Shown piece after piece: positions 8,896 to 18,239 of a stretch of DNA of 64,000 bases (position 1 is the first letter of the stretch; each line of letters opens with the position of its first letter). This DNA comes from Myxococcus eversor (GTDB lineage: Bacteria > Myxococcota > Myxococcia > Myxococcales > Myxococcaceae), in NCBI RefSeq assembly GCF_010894455.1, contig NZ_JAAIXY010000018.1, positions 186,001-250,000 on the forward strand. The letters are read 5' to 3'. The notes below the pieces were generated by a model. That model was not told the DNA's origin and made no database searches. It saw only the letters and a list, made by a program, of their open reading frames with translations. Made by a program: the position numbers and the translations under genes.

Positions 8896-10412
8896 TGCGC
8901 CGCCTCATCACCGCCCTCGTCACCGTCTCGCTCGCCGGCTGCGCCAGTCAGCAGAAGCCCGCGACGCCCGAGCCCCAGGACACCTCCGCGCCCCAGGCCC
9001 CGAAGCCCGCGACGCCCGCCGACGCGGAGGCCTTCCGCGCGACGCCGCCCCCGCCGGGCAAGCCGCCGGAGCTGGTGCTGCCCACCTTCCAGAAGGCCAC
9101 GCTCGACAACGGGCTCACCGTGCTGGTGAGCACCCGGCGTGAGCTGCCGCTCGTCTTCGCGGGCCTCACCTTCGCGGCGGGCAGCGCGCAGGACCCGGTG
9201 GGCAAGAATGGCCTCGCGGACCTGACGTACCGCATGCTGCTGGAGGGCGCGGGAACACGCGACACGGTGGCGTTGGACAACGCCTTCGCGGACCTGGGCG
9301 TGTCGCCCTTCCAGGAGGTGACTCCGGACGGCGCGCAGGTGGGCGTGCGAGTGCTGACGCGCAACGTGGACGCCGCGCTGGCGCTGCTGGCGGACGTCAC
9401 CCTCCGGCCCACCTTCGCGCCCAAGGCCTTCGAGCGGCGCAAGAAGCAGCAGCTCGCGGACCTGGTGCGCCGCCTGGGGCAGCCCACCGCGCTGGGGCAG
9501 ATTGTCTTCCTGTCCTCCGTCTTCGGGAACACGCACCCGTACGGGCACCCCTCGCAAGGCATGCCCGACTCCGTGCAGGCGCTCACGCTGGAGGACGTCC
9601 AGGGCTTCTACAAGAAGCACGCGGGCCCGGCCGCCGCGGCGCTCGTGCTCACGGGTGACATCACCCTGGACGAGGCCGTGGCCTTCGCGAAGCAGCACTT
9701 CGGCGCCTGGAAGGCTCCGGCGAGCTTGCCGCCCGCGCCGCCCGCGCCGCCCACTCCCGCGCGGCAGACGGTGTACGTGGTGCCCAAGCCCGGCCTGGAC
9801 CAGACGGTGATGATGCTGGGCCGTCCCGGCATCGCCGCGGGAAACCCGGATGAGTACTCGCTGGACCTGGCCACCACCGTGTTCGGCGGCTTCTTCGGCA
9901 GCCGGCTCAACATGAACCTGCGCGAGGCCAAGGGCTACAGCTACGGCGCGGGCGCGAGCATGGACCCGCGCCTGGGCGTGGGACCGCTCACGGCCTATGC
10001 GTCGGTGCGCGCGGACGCGACGGGCCCCGCGCTCACCGAGGCGATGGGAGAGGTGAGCGGCCTGAAGTCGCGGCCCATCACCGAGAAGGAGCTGGCCGCC
10101 GCGCGCGAGGGCCTCATCCGCTCCTTCCCGGGCGCCTTCGAGTCAGTGGAGGGCCTGGGCTCCAGCGCGTCGCAGCTGTACCGCAAGCGCCGTCCGCTGG
10201 ATGAGTTCAACCGCACCGTGGAAGGACTGCGCACCGCCACCGCGGCCGACGTGCAGCGCGTGGCCGAGAAGTACCTGGACCCGGCCACGCTGCAAATCAT
10301 CCTCGTGGGTGACCCGCTGCTCATCCAGGAGCAGGTGTCCGGGCTCAACCTGGGCAAGCTGATGGCGGTGGAGCCCGACACGCAGCCGGGCAGCGCCAGC
10401 GCGCATCCGTAG
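8895..10412 (+). CDS. M16 family peptidase-like lipoprotein, non-catalytic partner
   Basis: A 505-residue lipoprotein with lipobox SLAGC (Cys16) followed by a Pro/Ala-rich linker to about residue 55. The M16 fold is recognisable from FQKATLDNGLTVLVSTRRELP and AGLTFAAGSAQDPVGKNGLADLTYRMLLEGAGT. Where active members have HxxEH, this protein has LTYRMLLEG, so the zinc ligands and catalytic Glu are absent. C-terminal M16 features include NMNLREAKGYSYGAGA. Such inactive subunits pair with an active one to form the closed proteolytic chamber, and the gene overlaps its active partner by one base. It is probably anchored in a periplasmic membrane face. Confidence 0.92.
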   Translation: MRRLITALVTVSLAGCASQQKPATPEPQDTSAPQAPKPATPADAEAFRATPPPPGKPPELVLPTFQKATLDNGLTVLVSTRRELPLVFAGLTFAAGSAQDPVGKNGLADLTYRMLLEGAGTRDTVALDNAFADLGVSPFQEVTPDGAQVGVRVLTRNVDAALALLADVTLRPTFAPKAFERRKKQQLADLVRRLGQPTALGQIVFLSSVFGNTHPYGHPSQGMPDSVQALTLEDVQGFYKKHAGPAAAALVLTGDITLDEAVAFAKQHFGAWKAPASLPPAPPAPPTPARQTVYVVPKPGLDQTVMMLGRPGIAAGNPDEYSLDLATTVFGGFFGSRLNMNLREAKGYSYGAGASMDPRLGVGPLTAYASVRADATGPALTEAMGEVSGLKSRPITEKELAAAREGLIRSFPGAFESVEGLGSSASQLYRKRRPLDEFNRTVEGLRTATAADVQRVAEKYLDPATLQIILVGDPLLIQEQVSGLNLGKLMAVEPDTQPGSASAHP

Positions 10413-10423
10413 TTCCTGAAGGA

Positions 10424-10453
10424 GCCCGGCGCGTCGAGCAGGACGCGTCGGGC
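10424..10453 (+). terminator. hairpin terminator after the M16 pair
   Basis: A 12-bp stem, GCCCGGCGCGTC / GACGCGTCGGGC with one G-U pair, and a 6-base loop, placed 12 bases after the stop codon and followed by CTCTTC. The U-tract is weak. Confidence 0.55.
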
Positions 10454-10466
10454 CTCTTCATCCAGG

Positions 10467-10707
10467 ACTCATTCGCGTCCCTGGCGCTCCCGTCCCCAGG
10501 CTTCAGCGAGGGAGAACGTGTCGGCCATCCTCCTGGGCTTGTCGCTCCAGGGCCCGCGCATCTCCCTCGCGTTCGCGCTCCCACGCTTCATCGACGGGGC
10601 CGCGCGCATGGTCGTCAGTCCTCCTCCTCGACCTGTCGCTCCAGGGCCCGCTCGCGTCCCTGGCGCTCGCGCTCCAGTTCGTCCGCTTCGTCGATGGGGC
10701 TGCGGAT
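10467..10707. repeat. three degenerate tandem copies of a gene 3' end
   Basis: The 3' part of the small minus-strand gene (10634-10707) recurs at 10540-10610 and, more decayed, around 10467-10512. The first two share TGTCGCTCCAGGGCCCGC exactly and differ by one 6-base indel over about 70 bases. On the minus strand all encode variants of DEA-x-E-R-E-R-Q-G-R-E-R-A-L-E-R-Q. Only the first copy is within the annotated gene; the others lie beyond its stop, in other frames. Confidence 0.65.
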
Positions 10708-10902
10708 GTCGGGCACGTCGCCGCCGGCGGGGGCGTCGCTGTCGAGCGCGAACTTCTGCTCCCGGGTGCTGCGGATGGAGTCCGCCGCGTAGAGGGGCAG
10801 GGTGTCGTCCGCTTCCAGTCCCCGCTCCACGCGGTCCTTCGCGAAGGTCGGCTTGTGGTGGCCACCCTTCGAGGGGTCGTTCTTCTTGCTGCCCGTGGTC
10901 AT
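10615..10902 (-). CDS. small charged hypothetical protein
   Basis: A 95-residue, highly polar protein starting MTTGSKKNDPSKGG, with GAGGAG about 9 bases before ATG 10902. There are no hydrophobic segments and no recognised family. The middle (LPLYAADSIRSTREQKF) may be a short linear motif, and the tail is an Arg/Glu-rich helix, DELERERQGRERALERQ, ending EEED. DNA related to this tail is tandemly repeated just downstream, so the C-terminus may once have been longer. It could be an intrinsically disordered or stress-related protein. Coding status is supported by the ribosome-binding site and composition only. Confidence 0.6.
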   Translation of the reverse strand: MTTGSKKNDPSKGGHHKPTFAKDRVERGLEADDTLPLYAADSIRSTREQKFALDSDAPAGGDVPDIRSPIDEADELERERQGRERALERQVEEED

Positions 10903-11052
10903 GTCGCGCTCCTCGTCGAAGGGCGCGGAGTGCATCCCCACGCCGACTCCACACAGGGCTCAATGTCGGAGCGACGACAGCGCGCACCAAGCTCCATGCG
11001 ACGACAGCGGGGCCCGCCCGCATGGCCGCCGGGAGAGGTGGCACCTCGGGAC

Positions 11053-12783
11053 TCAGGAGTGCGTCGCGACGAGTGGCGACGACAGCGGCGGAGGCTCCAC
11101 CACCACCTGCATGGACAGCGACGTGTGCTCCGCCTCCCAGCGCAGCCACAGCTTCGGACGCGCGACCTTCGAGCGCGCGGGCTCCACCCTCAATGACAAC
11201 CAGTTTCGCTCGCGCAGGTAGCGGCTCTTGCCCACCGGGAGCATCTCCGTCTGCATGTATGACGGCAGGTCGTCCACCGACTCCTCCGCCAGCAACCGCA
11301 TCCCCATGAACTGGAGCATGTTCGGCGGCGGGTGGACGATGCCCGAGGACGTCACCTGCTCAATCGCCGCCTCCGCGAGGCCCGCGGGGATGTGCTCGGG
11401 ATTGCGCGAGCGGATGAGCCCTCGCGCTCCCACGTGCACGTCCCCGGACACCACCGTCACCGCGCAACACGACATCTTCGCCAGTTGGAGCAGGTCCACC
11501 ATCAACCGGATGCGCTCGCCGCGATGCACGACGGACTCCCACTGGTCCAGCATGTCGTCATGCATCTCCGTGTCGCCGCCCACCGTCTCCACCGACGGCC
11601 CGAAGCGCAGGTGCACCAGTGGAATGGAGGACAGCACGATGACGTGCCTCGGCTTCGCCCCCGCGTCCTTCGCGTGCTCCTGTCGCCACGCATCCAGTGA
11701 GTCCCATTGCTCGGGACTCATCACCTGGTGCGCCATCTTCCCGTTGACCTGTCGCCGGTACGTGCGCCCGCTGCGCAGGTCCAACGCCACCAGGTCCACG
11801 TCGCACTCCGTGCCCGTGAAGCGCAGCGTCTGCAGATAGTGCGCGTCACAGGGCTTGCGCCTCGCGGGCTTCTTCTCCTCCGTCTTCAGCCCGCCCAACT
11901 GGAAGGCCTCGAAGGCCTGCGCGGCGGCGCTGTAGATGGACTCGAACCACTCGCAGGACTGCAGGGCCTCGTGCGAGCCCCAGCCGTCGAAGATGTCGTG
12001 GTCATCCCAGGTGAACACGCCTGGCACCCGCGCCAGCATGGGCGCGATTCCCACCGAGCCGCTCCACCGCTCGCAGTACAGCTCCACGTAGCGCGCCAGC
12101 ATCTGCTCGTGGAAGCCCGGCGGCGGCCCGAAGTCCCTGTCCAACTTCTTCTCCAGCTCCCGCTTGCGGAACTCCACCAGCGGCTCATGGTCCAACAGCG
12201 AGTCCGCGTACACCTGGTCTCCACCGCCGAGCAGCAGCTCGAAGCCGCCCTCCTTCGTCTCCTCGTGCTGGGCCAACATGTCCGCCCAGCAGCCGAAGGG
12301 ACGCTTCATCCGCATCACCGAGCCCCACGTCTTCGCGTCGCTGGCGCCGTTGCAGGAGAAGAAGGCCGCGCGAGGCAGGGCGCCCTTCGCGGGCACCACC
12401 ACCGTCCTCACGTCCTCCCCGCTCCACGGCTTCACCGGGTTGCCTGGCGCGGCGAAGTCCACCTGCGACAGCGCGGGGCAGCCCTCACCAGGCTCGAAGC
12501 GGTACGTCACCCGCGTGGGCGAGTCCTCGCGGGCGAGCGTCACCTCCCACCGCCACAACACCCCCGCGGCCTGGCCACTGAGCGCGGAGAAGTCCGCCAC
12601 GCACCGGGGCGGAGCCTGGACGGCCTCCGTCAGCTCCGTGCCGTCCAGGCGCTGGAAGCGAAGTCGCAACGGCGGGGGCCGCGCGGGGTCCGAGTCACCG
12701 AGGTACAGATTCACGAAGAAGGACCACGTGTCCCCGGACGGCTGGTTCCTCGCGTACAGCATCGGCCCGAGCAGCTTCTTCAT
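11053..12783 (-). CDS. PhoD-like metallophosphoesterase
   Basis: A 576-residue member of the PhoD-like alkaline phosphatase/phosphodiesterase group. Metal-binding motifs appear in order: FFSCNGASD, LLGGGDQVYADSLL, FTWDDHDIFDGWGSH and VVSGDVHVGARG, matching the GDQ-x-Y-x-D, W-D-D-H-D and G-D-x-H signatures of the calcineurin-like PhoD fold. About 130 residues of beta-rich N-terminal domain precede the catalytic region. There is no evident signal peptide, unlike secreted PhoD, so a cytoplasmic or non-classically exported enzyme is possible. ATG 12783 follows a GGGGGC stretch. It stands alone between the small gene downstream and the hydrolase upstream. Confidence 0.87.
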   Translation of the reverse strand: MKKLLGPMLYARNQPSGDTWSFFVNLYLGDSDPARPPPLRLRFQRLDGTELTEAVQAPPRCVADFSALSGQAAGVLWRWEVTLAREDSPTRVTYRFEPGEGCPALSQVDFAAPGNPVKPWSGEDVRTVVVPAKGALPRAAFFSCNGASDAKTWGSVMRMKRPFGCWADMLAQHEETKEGGFELLLGGGDQVYADSLLDHEPLVEFRKRELEKKLDRDFGPPPGFHEQMLARYVELYCERWSGSVGIAPMLARVPGVFTWDDHDIFDGWGSHEALQSCEWFESIYSAAAQAFEAFQLGGLKTEEKKPARRKPCDAHYLQTLRFTGTECDVDLVALDLRSGRTYRRQVNGKMAHQVMSPEQWDSLDAWRQEHAKDAGAKPRHVIVLSSIPLVHLRFGPSVETVGGDTEMHDDMLDQWESVVHRGERIRLMVDLLQLAKMSCCAVTVVSGDVHVGARGLIRSRNPEHIPAGLAEAAIEQVTSSGIVHPPPNMLQFMGMRLLAEESVDDLPSYMQTEMLPVGKSRYLRERNWLSLRVEPARSKVARPKLWLRWEAEHTSLSMQVVVEPPPLSSPLVATHS

Positions 12784-12816
12784 GCGCGCCCCCCGTCTGC
12801 GCCAGGGCCGCAAGCC

Positions 12817-12840
12817 CCGGATTCACGGACTCTAATCCGG
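12817..12840 (-). terminator. possible hairpin between the hydrolase and PhoD-like genes
   Basis: Perfect 7-bp stem CCGGATT / AATCCGG with a 10-base loop, downstream of the hydrolase gene on the minus strand. No U-tract, so assignment as a terminator is tentative. Confidence 0.35.
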
Positions 12841-12930
12841 AACCCAGGGGCCTGGAGCCTGGAGCCCATGCGGGGAGTGTGTCTGGCGTCCCCAAGTTAC
12901 CCACAGGCCCGGAGGGTGGGCGAGGCGGGC

Positions 12931-13935
12931 CTACTTCGCGAGGAAGTCGAGCACGGCGGCGTGGAACTTCTCGGGGGCCTCGAAGTGGGGGATGTGGCCC
13001 ACGGCGGGCAGCTCCACCAGGGTGGCCTGGGGAATCGCCTGGGCGGTCTTCTTCCCCAGCTGCGGGTACTGGCCGAGCGTCGCGGCGACGGGGGCGGGCA
13101 CCTTGCCTCGGCCGATGAAGGTGCGGTCCTCCTGGCCGATGACGACGAGGGTGCGCGGCTTCACGAGCGGGAACTCGTGGGACACGGGCTGCTCGTAAAT
13201 CATTTGCGACGTCGCGGCGGCCACGCGGGCCAGGCGCGGGTACTCGGCGCTGAGCGTCTGGCGGTAGAGCACCTGGACCCAGACGTCGTACTCGGGCTTC
13301 CACTTCACGTAGTACGTCTCGTGGTACTTGCGCGTGGACGCCTCCGTCACGGCGAGCTGCTCGCGGTAGTACGCCTCCGTGGGCTGCCAGGGCACCTTCT
13401 CGCGGTAGTCCTCCAGGCCGATGGGGTTCTCCAGGATGAGCCGCTCGGTGGTCTCCGGGTACATGAGGGCGAAGCGCGTGGCGACCATGCCGCCCATGGA
13501 GTGGCCCAGGATGACGGCCTGCTTCACGCCCAACGTGTCGAGCAGCTGCTTCGTCAGCGAGGCGAACGTGTGGAAGCTGTAATGGATGTCCGGCTTGGAT
13601 GAACGGCCGAAGCCGAGCTGGTCCGGCGCGACGACGCGGTAGCCCGCGGCGGTGAGGGCGCGGATGGTGGCCTCCCAGTACGCGCCGAAGAAGTTCTTGC
13701 CGTGCAGCAGCACCACGGTGCGGCCGTTGGCGCGCGCGGTGGGCTTCACGTCGAGGTAGGCCATGCGCACGTCCTGGCCCTCCACCGTCAGGGGCAACAG
13801 TTGCACGGGGAAGGCGGAGGGCAATCCCTCCAGCGCGGTGCCGAGCGGCTCGGCGCCGGCCTTCGTCTGGGCGAGCACGGGCGGGGTCGACAGCAGCAGG
13901 GCAGTCAAAGCCAGGAGGGAGGGACGGACGGACAT
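12931..13935 (-). CDS. secreted alpha/beta hydrolase
   Basis: A 334-residue protein with a signal peptide (MSVRPSLLALTALLLSTPPVLA-Q). The alpha/beta hydrolase fold shows the oxyanion loop TVVLLHGKNFFG, nucleophile elbow GHSMGG, the acid in VVIGQEDRT and the catalytic His in AVGHIPHFEAPE, so the Ser-Asp-His triad is intact. The substrate is not predictable; family members include esterases, epoxide hydrolases and haloperoxidase-like enzymes. ATG 13935 has GAGGAG about 9 bases upstream; an ORF extension to 14073 would add an improbable Arg/Pro-rich leader. Probably periplasmic. Confidence 0.9.
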   Translation of the reverse strand: MSVRPSLLALTALLLSTPPVLAQTKAGAEPLGTALEGLPSAFPVQLLPLTVEGQDVRMAYLDVKPTARANGRTVVLLHGKNFFGAYWEATIRALTAAGYRVVAPDQLGFGRSSKPDIHYSFHTFASLTKQLLDTLGVKQAVILGHSMGGMVATRFALMYPETTERLILENPIGLEDYREKVPWQPTEAYYREQLAVTEASTRKYHETYYVKWKPEYDVWVQVLYRQTLSAEYPRLARVAAATSQMIYEQPVSHEFPLVKPRTLVVIGQEDRTFIGRGKVPAPVAATLGQYPQLGKKTAQAIPQATLVELPAVGHIPHFEAPEKFHAAVLDFLAK

Positions 13936-14088
13936 GAAGTGGGCTCCTCTTGGGGAAGGGGAGTCCGTGTGTAGCGCGCGAGGAGTCAGGGCGCAGGGCC
14001 TTTGAGACCTGAACCGACCTTCATGTCTGGAGGTGGACCTCGGGCACACCCTCGTCGTGGAGGGCGCGGGCACCCCGGGGGCGGGAGG

Positions 14089-15324
14089 TCAGCTCGGGGA
14101 GCGCTCGAAGCTGCGCGGGCTGAGCAGTCGCAGCGTGAGCACCAGGGCGAGGAACAGGACGCTGGCGCTGATGGTGACGAAGCGCAGGCCCACGCGGTCC
14201 GCGAGCGCGCCCTGGGCCCAGACCCCCGCCGCGTACGCGCCGCCGAGCACCATGCTGTACAGGCTGCTCACGCGCGCCTGGAGCTCGCGAGGGACGCGTG
14301 AGGTGGCGAAGGCGTGAAGGCCGCTCATCAGCGTGAGGTAGTTGGCGCCGAGCAAGAAGATGCCGGCGGCGGCCACCGTCAGCGTGGGCGACATCCAGTA
14401 GAGCGCGGACACGCCGCCGATGGACAGGGCGGCGAAGCCCAGGAGCTTGCGATGACCGAGCGAGTCCGCGAGCGTGCCCACGAGCACGGCGGCCACCACC
14501 GCGCCCGCGCCCTGACAGGCGACGAGCAGCGACGTGGCGGCGGCGCCCTGACCGAAGACGTTGATGGCGAAGACGGGCACCAGGCCGATGAACGGCGCCA
14601 CCAGCGCGGCGACGAACAGCGTGCCCCATAGAACCAGGGAGATGTCCTCGTCCGCGCGCGCCACGGAGATGCCTCGGGTGATGCCGGCCCAGAGGCTCTC
14701 CACCGTGCGAGGGGTGTCACGCACGGGCATGCTCACGCGCGACAGCGCCACGAGCACTCCGACGAAGGACAGCGTGTTGACGAACAGCGCCCACGGCGGG
14801 CCGCCGGCCTGGAGCACGAGCGCCGCGAGCAGCGGGCCCATGATGCGCCCCAGGTTGTACTGCGCCGAGTTGAGGCTCATGGCGCTGTGCAAGTCACGGG
14901 GTGGCACCAGCTCCGCGAGCATCGCGGAGAAGGCCGGATAGGTGAGCGTGTTCGCGCAGCCGTTGAGCAGCGTGACGACGGCGACGATGGGCACGCTGAG
15001 GTGGCCAGTGAAGGCGAGCACCGTGAGCACGGCGGCCAGCGCGAGCTGCACGGCGGTGCCCACCGCCACATAGGCGCGACGGTCGAAGCGGTCGGCGAGC
15101 GCGCCACCCAGGGGCGACAGCACGACGGAGGGCAGGAAGGCGAGGGCGACGATGCCGCCGGTCCACTCCGCGCGACCCGTCTCCTGGGTGACGTACACGC
15201 CCATCGCCACCGTCTCCATCCAGGTGCCGATGTTGGAGATGAGTGCGCCCAGCCAGACCGCGAGATAGCCGGGATGCTCGAAGGCGCGAAGCGAGGAGAG
15301 CTGTGGCAGTCGGAGTGCGCGCAC
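14089..15324 (-). CDS. MFS transporter, EntS-like exporter family
   Basis: A 411-residue transporter with about 12 hydrophobic segments. The N-terminal GYLAVWLGALISNIGTWMETVAMGVYV is the signature of MFS_3/enterobactin-exporter-like proteins, followed by GGALADRFDRRAYV, the typical loop between TM2 and TM3, and GTLADSLGHRKLLG between TM8 and TM9. GTG 15324 is chosen because AAGGA lies 8 bases before it and homologs begin close to RALRLP; upstream starts at 15378 and 15396 lack a Shine-Dalgarno. The substrate is unknown: such proteins export siderophores, macrolides or other small molecules. It is transcribed toward the hydrolase gene. Confidence 0.88.
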   Translation of the reverse strand: MRALRLPQLSSLRAFEHPGYLAVWLGALISNIGTWMETVAMGVYVTQETGRAEWTGGIVALAFLPSVVLSPLGGALADRFDRRAYVAVGTAVQLALAAVLTVLAFTGHLSVPIVAVVTLLNGCANTLTYPAFSAMLAELVPPRDLHSAMSLNSAQYNLGRIMGPLLAALVLQAGGPPWALFVNTLSFVGVLVALSRVSMPVRDTPRTVESLWAGITRGISVARADEDISLVLWGTLFVAALVAPFIGLVPVFAINVFGQGAAATSLLVACQGAGAVVAAVLVGTLADSLGHRKLLGFAALSIGGVSALYWMSPTLTVAAAGIFLLGANYLTLMSGLHAFATSRVPRELQARVSSLYSMVLGGAYAAGVWAQGALADRVGLRFVTISASVLFLALVLTLRLLSPRSFERSPS

Positions 15325-15593
15325 GGCGAAGTCCTTGTAACGCACGCGAGTGAAACGCGCTTCCGCGAGCCGCGTCATGCTTGGTGCCGCAATCACGAGA
15401 TCAGCAGTGCGGCCAGCAGTCAGTCTTCAGCGCGGGTTCCCGTGACGCACAGCTCACACGCGCGGCGTGCGGCACAGTCGCTCAGGCATGTCCTGATACG
15501 GCGCTTTCCACGAAAGCCCAGCGGTGAATCGCGTGGGCGTGGGTGTGCGGCTGTCGGGACAGCGGTGTTCTCGTGTGAAGGCCGGCGCGAGGT

Positions 15594-17393
15594 TCAGCGC
15601 GCGGAGACGGGCCCCTTGCCTTCGCGGCGGAGGGTGCCGTCCTCGGAGATGCGGGCGCCGGAGTCGGGGAAGTCCTCGGCGGTGAGGTCCTGCAGGAGCT
15701 TGATGACGGCGCCCTTCTCGTCGGGGACGGCGATGCCCTTGTCCATCTGCTTCGTGGCGAGGACGCGGCCAGCGGTGAAGTCACCCGTGTTGTTCAACTC
15801 CACCTCCAGCACCATGCCGAGCCCCTGCGGGCCCTTGAGGTTGAAGCGGCCGTAGGTGGCGAAGTTGCCGAGCGAGTACGCGATGAGGCGGCCCTTGTAG
15901 AACTCGAGCCCGCGCACGACGTGGGGCCCGTGGCCGATGACGACGTGCGCGCCCGCGTCCACCACGGCGTGCGTGAAGGCGCGCAAGTCTCCTCGGTCCT
16001 CGCCGAAGAACATCTCCCGACCGTTGGGGACGTGGAGCGCCTTGCCGCCCTCGGCGCCGCCGTGGAAGGAGACGATGACGATGTCGTGCTCGGCCACCGC
16101 CGCGCGCACCAGTGCCGTGGCCGTGGCGGTGTTGTTGAGGTGGTTGCAGGAGGGCGACGTGTGGAAGGCCACCATGCCGATGCGCAGGCCGTTGCGGTCC
16201 ACGGTGGCCACGGAGCCCGGGGGGCCGCTCCAGGCGATTCCGAGCGCGTCGAGGGTGGACTCCGTCTCGCGGCGGCACAGCTCGCCGAAGTCACCGGAGT
16301 GGTTGTTCGCGGTGGAGGCCAGGTCCACGCCCGCGTCCTTGAAGAACTGGCCGTAGGCGGTGGGCGAGCGGAACGCGTAGCAGTTGCCGGACGAGCGGCA
16401 CTTCGTCGTCTTCCCGTTGTCGCAGAGCGGGCCCTCGACGTTCGCGAAGGTGACGTCCGCGTCCTGCATCAAGGGGAGCACTCCCGCAATCACGCTGCCG
16501 CCGCCATCGGGTGGCAGGTTGTCTTCGGGGAGGGTGGTGCCGAGCATCATGTCGCCCACGGCGCGGATGCGCACCTTGGCGTCGGCGGGAGGAGGAGGAC
16601 GGTTGCTGGCCTGCGGGGACTGGGAGAGCTTCGCCTGGAGGGCGGCCTGACCTCGGGCCTGGGCGAGCGCGGTCTCCAAATCAGCGTGCTCGGGGTCGAG
16701 CTTCTGGACCTCGGTCCAGTGGGTGAGCGAGTCCGCCCAGCGGCTCTCGACGGAGTAGGCCCAGCCCAGCTCCCAGCGGCAGTCGACGCGGGTGGGCAGG
16801 GCCTTCACGCAGGCGGAGAGCTCGATGATGGCGGTGGCAGTGTCCTTCGACTTGAGGGCTTCGAGGCCTCGGACGTAGCGAGCCTCGGCTTCCTCGGGGG
16901 AGGGCACGAAGGAGGCACCGGAGCCCAGGGCGAAGGCCGCGGCACGGAGGGCGCCCGCGCCAGCTCGGGCCGCCGCGCTGCCCAGGTCGGAGACGGTGCC
17001 CTGGGCGGGAGCGGGCTGCGCGGTGGGCGGGGTGCTCGATGACGTAGCCACGGCGGGCTGCACCGTGGCGACAGGAGTGCCACGGGCCAGCGCTGTGCTC
17101 GCGGCCTGGGTCCCCGTGCGAAGCGCGGCGGAGGCCACGCTCGGATGAGCCGCGCCCAGGACCGCCAGCGTGGATCCATCTCCCGCGCGCTTCGCGGCAC
17201 TCGCGACCGAGGACTCCGTACCCAGCGCGGAGCGCACGGATTGGGAGCCGGCCGAGGACAGCAGCTCGGCGCTCTCGGAGACGGGCGCTGTGGAGAACTT
17301 GTTGGCGGGAGCGGGCTCGCGCGCCGGGGAGGTACCCGGCGAGGTGGCGAGCGCCAGCAGGACGAAGGCGGACGGAAGCATGGGCCCGCGCAT
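15594..17393 (-). CDS. CapA/PGA_cap-domain protein with N-terminal TPR-like region
   Basis: A 599-residue protein. After an N-terminal signal segment (LPSAFVLLALATS) comes an Ala/Ser-rich linker to about 160 and a TPR-like pair (YVRGLEALKSKDTATAIIELSACV; WADSLTHWTEVQKLDPEH). From about 285 the CapA-type metallophosphoesterase domain begins, with VRIRAVGDMMLGTTLP, VTFANVEGPL, DLASTANNHSGDFG, IVSFHGGAEGG, VVIGHGPHVVRGLEFYKG and IAYSLGNF. These match the PGA_cap family linked to poly-gamma-glutamate capsule synthesis. No capsule operon is nearby, so the cell-surface polymer role is only an inference. ATG 17393 has GGAG 9 bases upstream. Confidence 0.88.
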   Translation of the reverse strand: MRGPMLPSAFVLLALATSPGTSPAREPAPANKFSTAPVSESAELLSSAGSQSVRSALGTESSVASAAKRAGDGSTLAVLGAAHPSVASAALRTGTQAASTALARGTPVATVQPAVATSSSTPPTAQPAPAQGTVSDLGSAAARAGAGALRAAAFALGSGASFVPSPEEAEARYVRGLEALKSKDTATAIIELSACVKALPTRVDCRWELGWAYSVESRWADSLTHWTEVQKLDPEHADLETALAQARGQAALQAKLSQSPQASNRPPPPADAKVRIRAVGDMMLGTTLPEDNLPPDGGGSVIAGVLPLMQDADVTFANVEGPLCDNGKTTKCRSSGNCYAFRSPTAYGQFFKDAGVDLASTANNHSGDFGELCRRETESTLDALGIAWSGPPGSVATVDRNGLRIGMVAFHTSPSCNHLNNTATATALVRAAVAEHDIVIVSFHGGAEGGKALHVPNGREMFFGEDRGDLRAFTHAVVDAGAHVVIGHGPHVVRGLEFYKGRLIAYSLGNFATYGRFNLKGPQGLGMVLEVELNNTGDFTAGRVLATKQMDKGIAVPDEKGAVIKLLQDLTAEDFPDSGARISEDGTLRREGKGPVSAR

Positions 17394-17527
17394 CTTACGA
17401 GGCTCCAGGCCCTCCAGGGACAGCCCCCATGTGCCCGCCCCATCGGCAGGCGGGCAGGCGACACACACACCTGCCCCCGACGCTGGCATGTGCGTCACCA
17501 GGCACCCCCACTCCCCCTACGGGCCCC

Positions 17528-18034
17528 CTAGCCGAGCAGGTCCAAGAGCCGCGAGCGGCGGCGCTGACGAGGCAGCAGCCTCCACCGACGCAGCTCCTTG
17601 CGCTTCACCCGTCCCTCCAAGGCGCCATGCACCGACAGCTGCCCCGGTCCCCGCAGCAGCAACCCGAGGGCGATGGCACACAACGCGACGTTGAACTCGT
17701 ACCCGCCCTTGGTGATGTCGAAGCCCTTGGGGCCATGCACCTTCGCGATGGCGACGGCCTGGGTGACGAGCACGGCCAGCGCGGCGGGCCGGGTGGCGAA
17801 ACCCAGGATGGCGCTCACGCCCGCGAGGACCTCCGTCACGCCCGTGGCCAGCACGAAGGGGCGGCCGGGTTTGAAACCGAGCTGCTCGAAGAAGCCCGCG
17901 TGCTGCTCGGTGCCTTCCTTGCGCAGCTTGGCCAGCCCATGGACCACCATCGTCGAGCCGAGTGACAGGCGCGGAGGCAGCAAGGCCGCCGCCTTGAGGA
18001 TGTCGGGTTGCTCGGTCAGCGTCACCACGTTCAT
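17528..18034 (-). CDS. DoxX family membrane protein
   Basis: A 168-residue protein with four hydrophobic segments and DoxX-type motifs: LLPPRLSLGSTMVVHGLAK, HAGFFEQLGFKPGRPFVLATGVTEVLAGVSA, LAVLVTQAVAI and FNVALCAIALGLLL. The C-terminal 30 residues are Arg-rich (GRVKRKELRRWRLLPRQRRR), longer and more basic than in most DoxX proteins. Family members are linked to thiol or redox homeostasis but the molecular role is unsettled. ATG 18034 has AAGGAG 10 bases upstream. It is divergent from the PEGA-repeat gene. Confidence 0.9.
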   Translation of the reverse strand: MNVVTLTEQPDILKAAALLPPRLSLGSTMVVHGLAKLRKEGTEQHAGFFEQLGFKPGRPFVLATGVTEVLAGVSAILGFATRPAALAVLVTQAVAIAKVHGPKGFDITKGGYEFNVALCAIALGLLLRGPGQLSVHGALEGRVKRKELRRWRLLPRQRRRSRLLDLLG

Positions 18035-18239
18035 GCCCTGTTCTCCTTGCTGGGGGGCCATGCATGGGCCCGTCCGGGAAACCTGAGTACGTTGGGAACG
18101 GACCGGGCGCGTCGCACGCGGGGCCACATCACCCTCCCTCGGTGAACAGGCGGGCTCACAGCCGCTCCACTCGATGCTTCGCGGGTGGAGAGCCAGGCGG
18201 CTCGACCCGGAGGACGGCCGGCGCCAGACTGGTCCGCCC

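Noticed and set aside
10469..11149. Long minus-strand frame overlapping the small gene
   Set aside because: Alternate frame with Arg/Gly/Ala-rich translation, and the small gene has the better ribosome-binding site.
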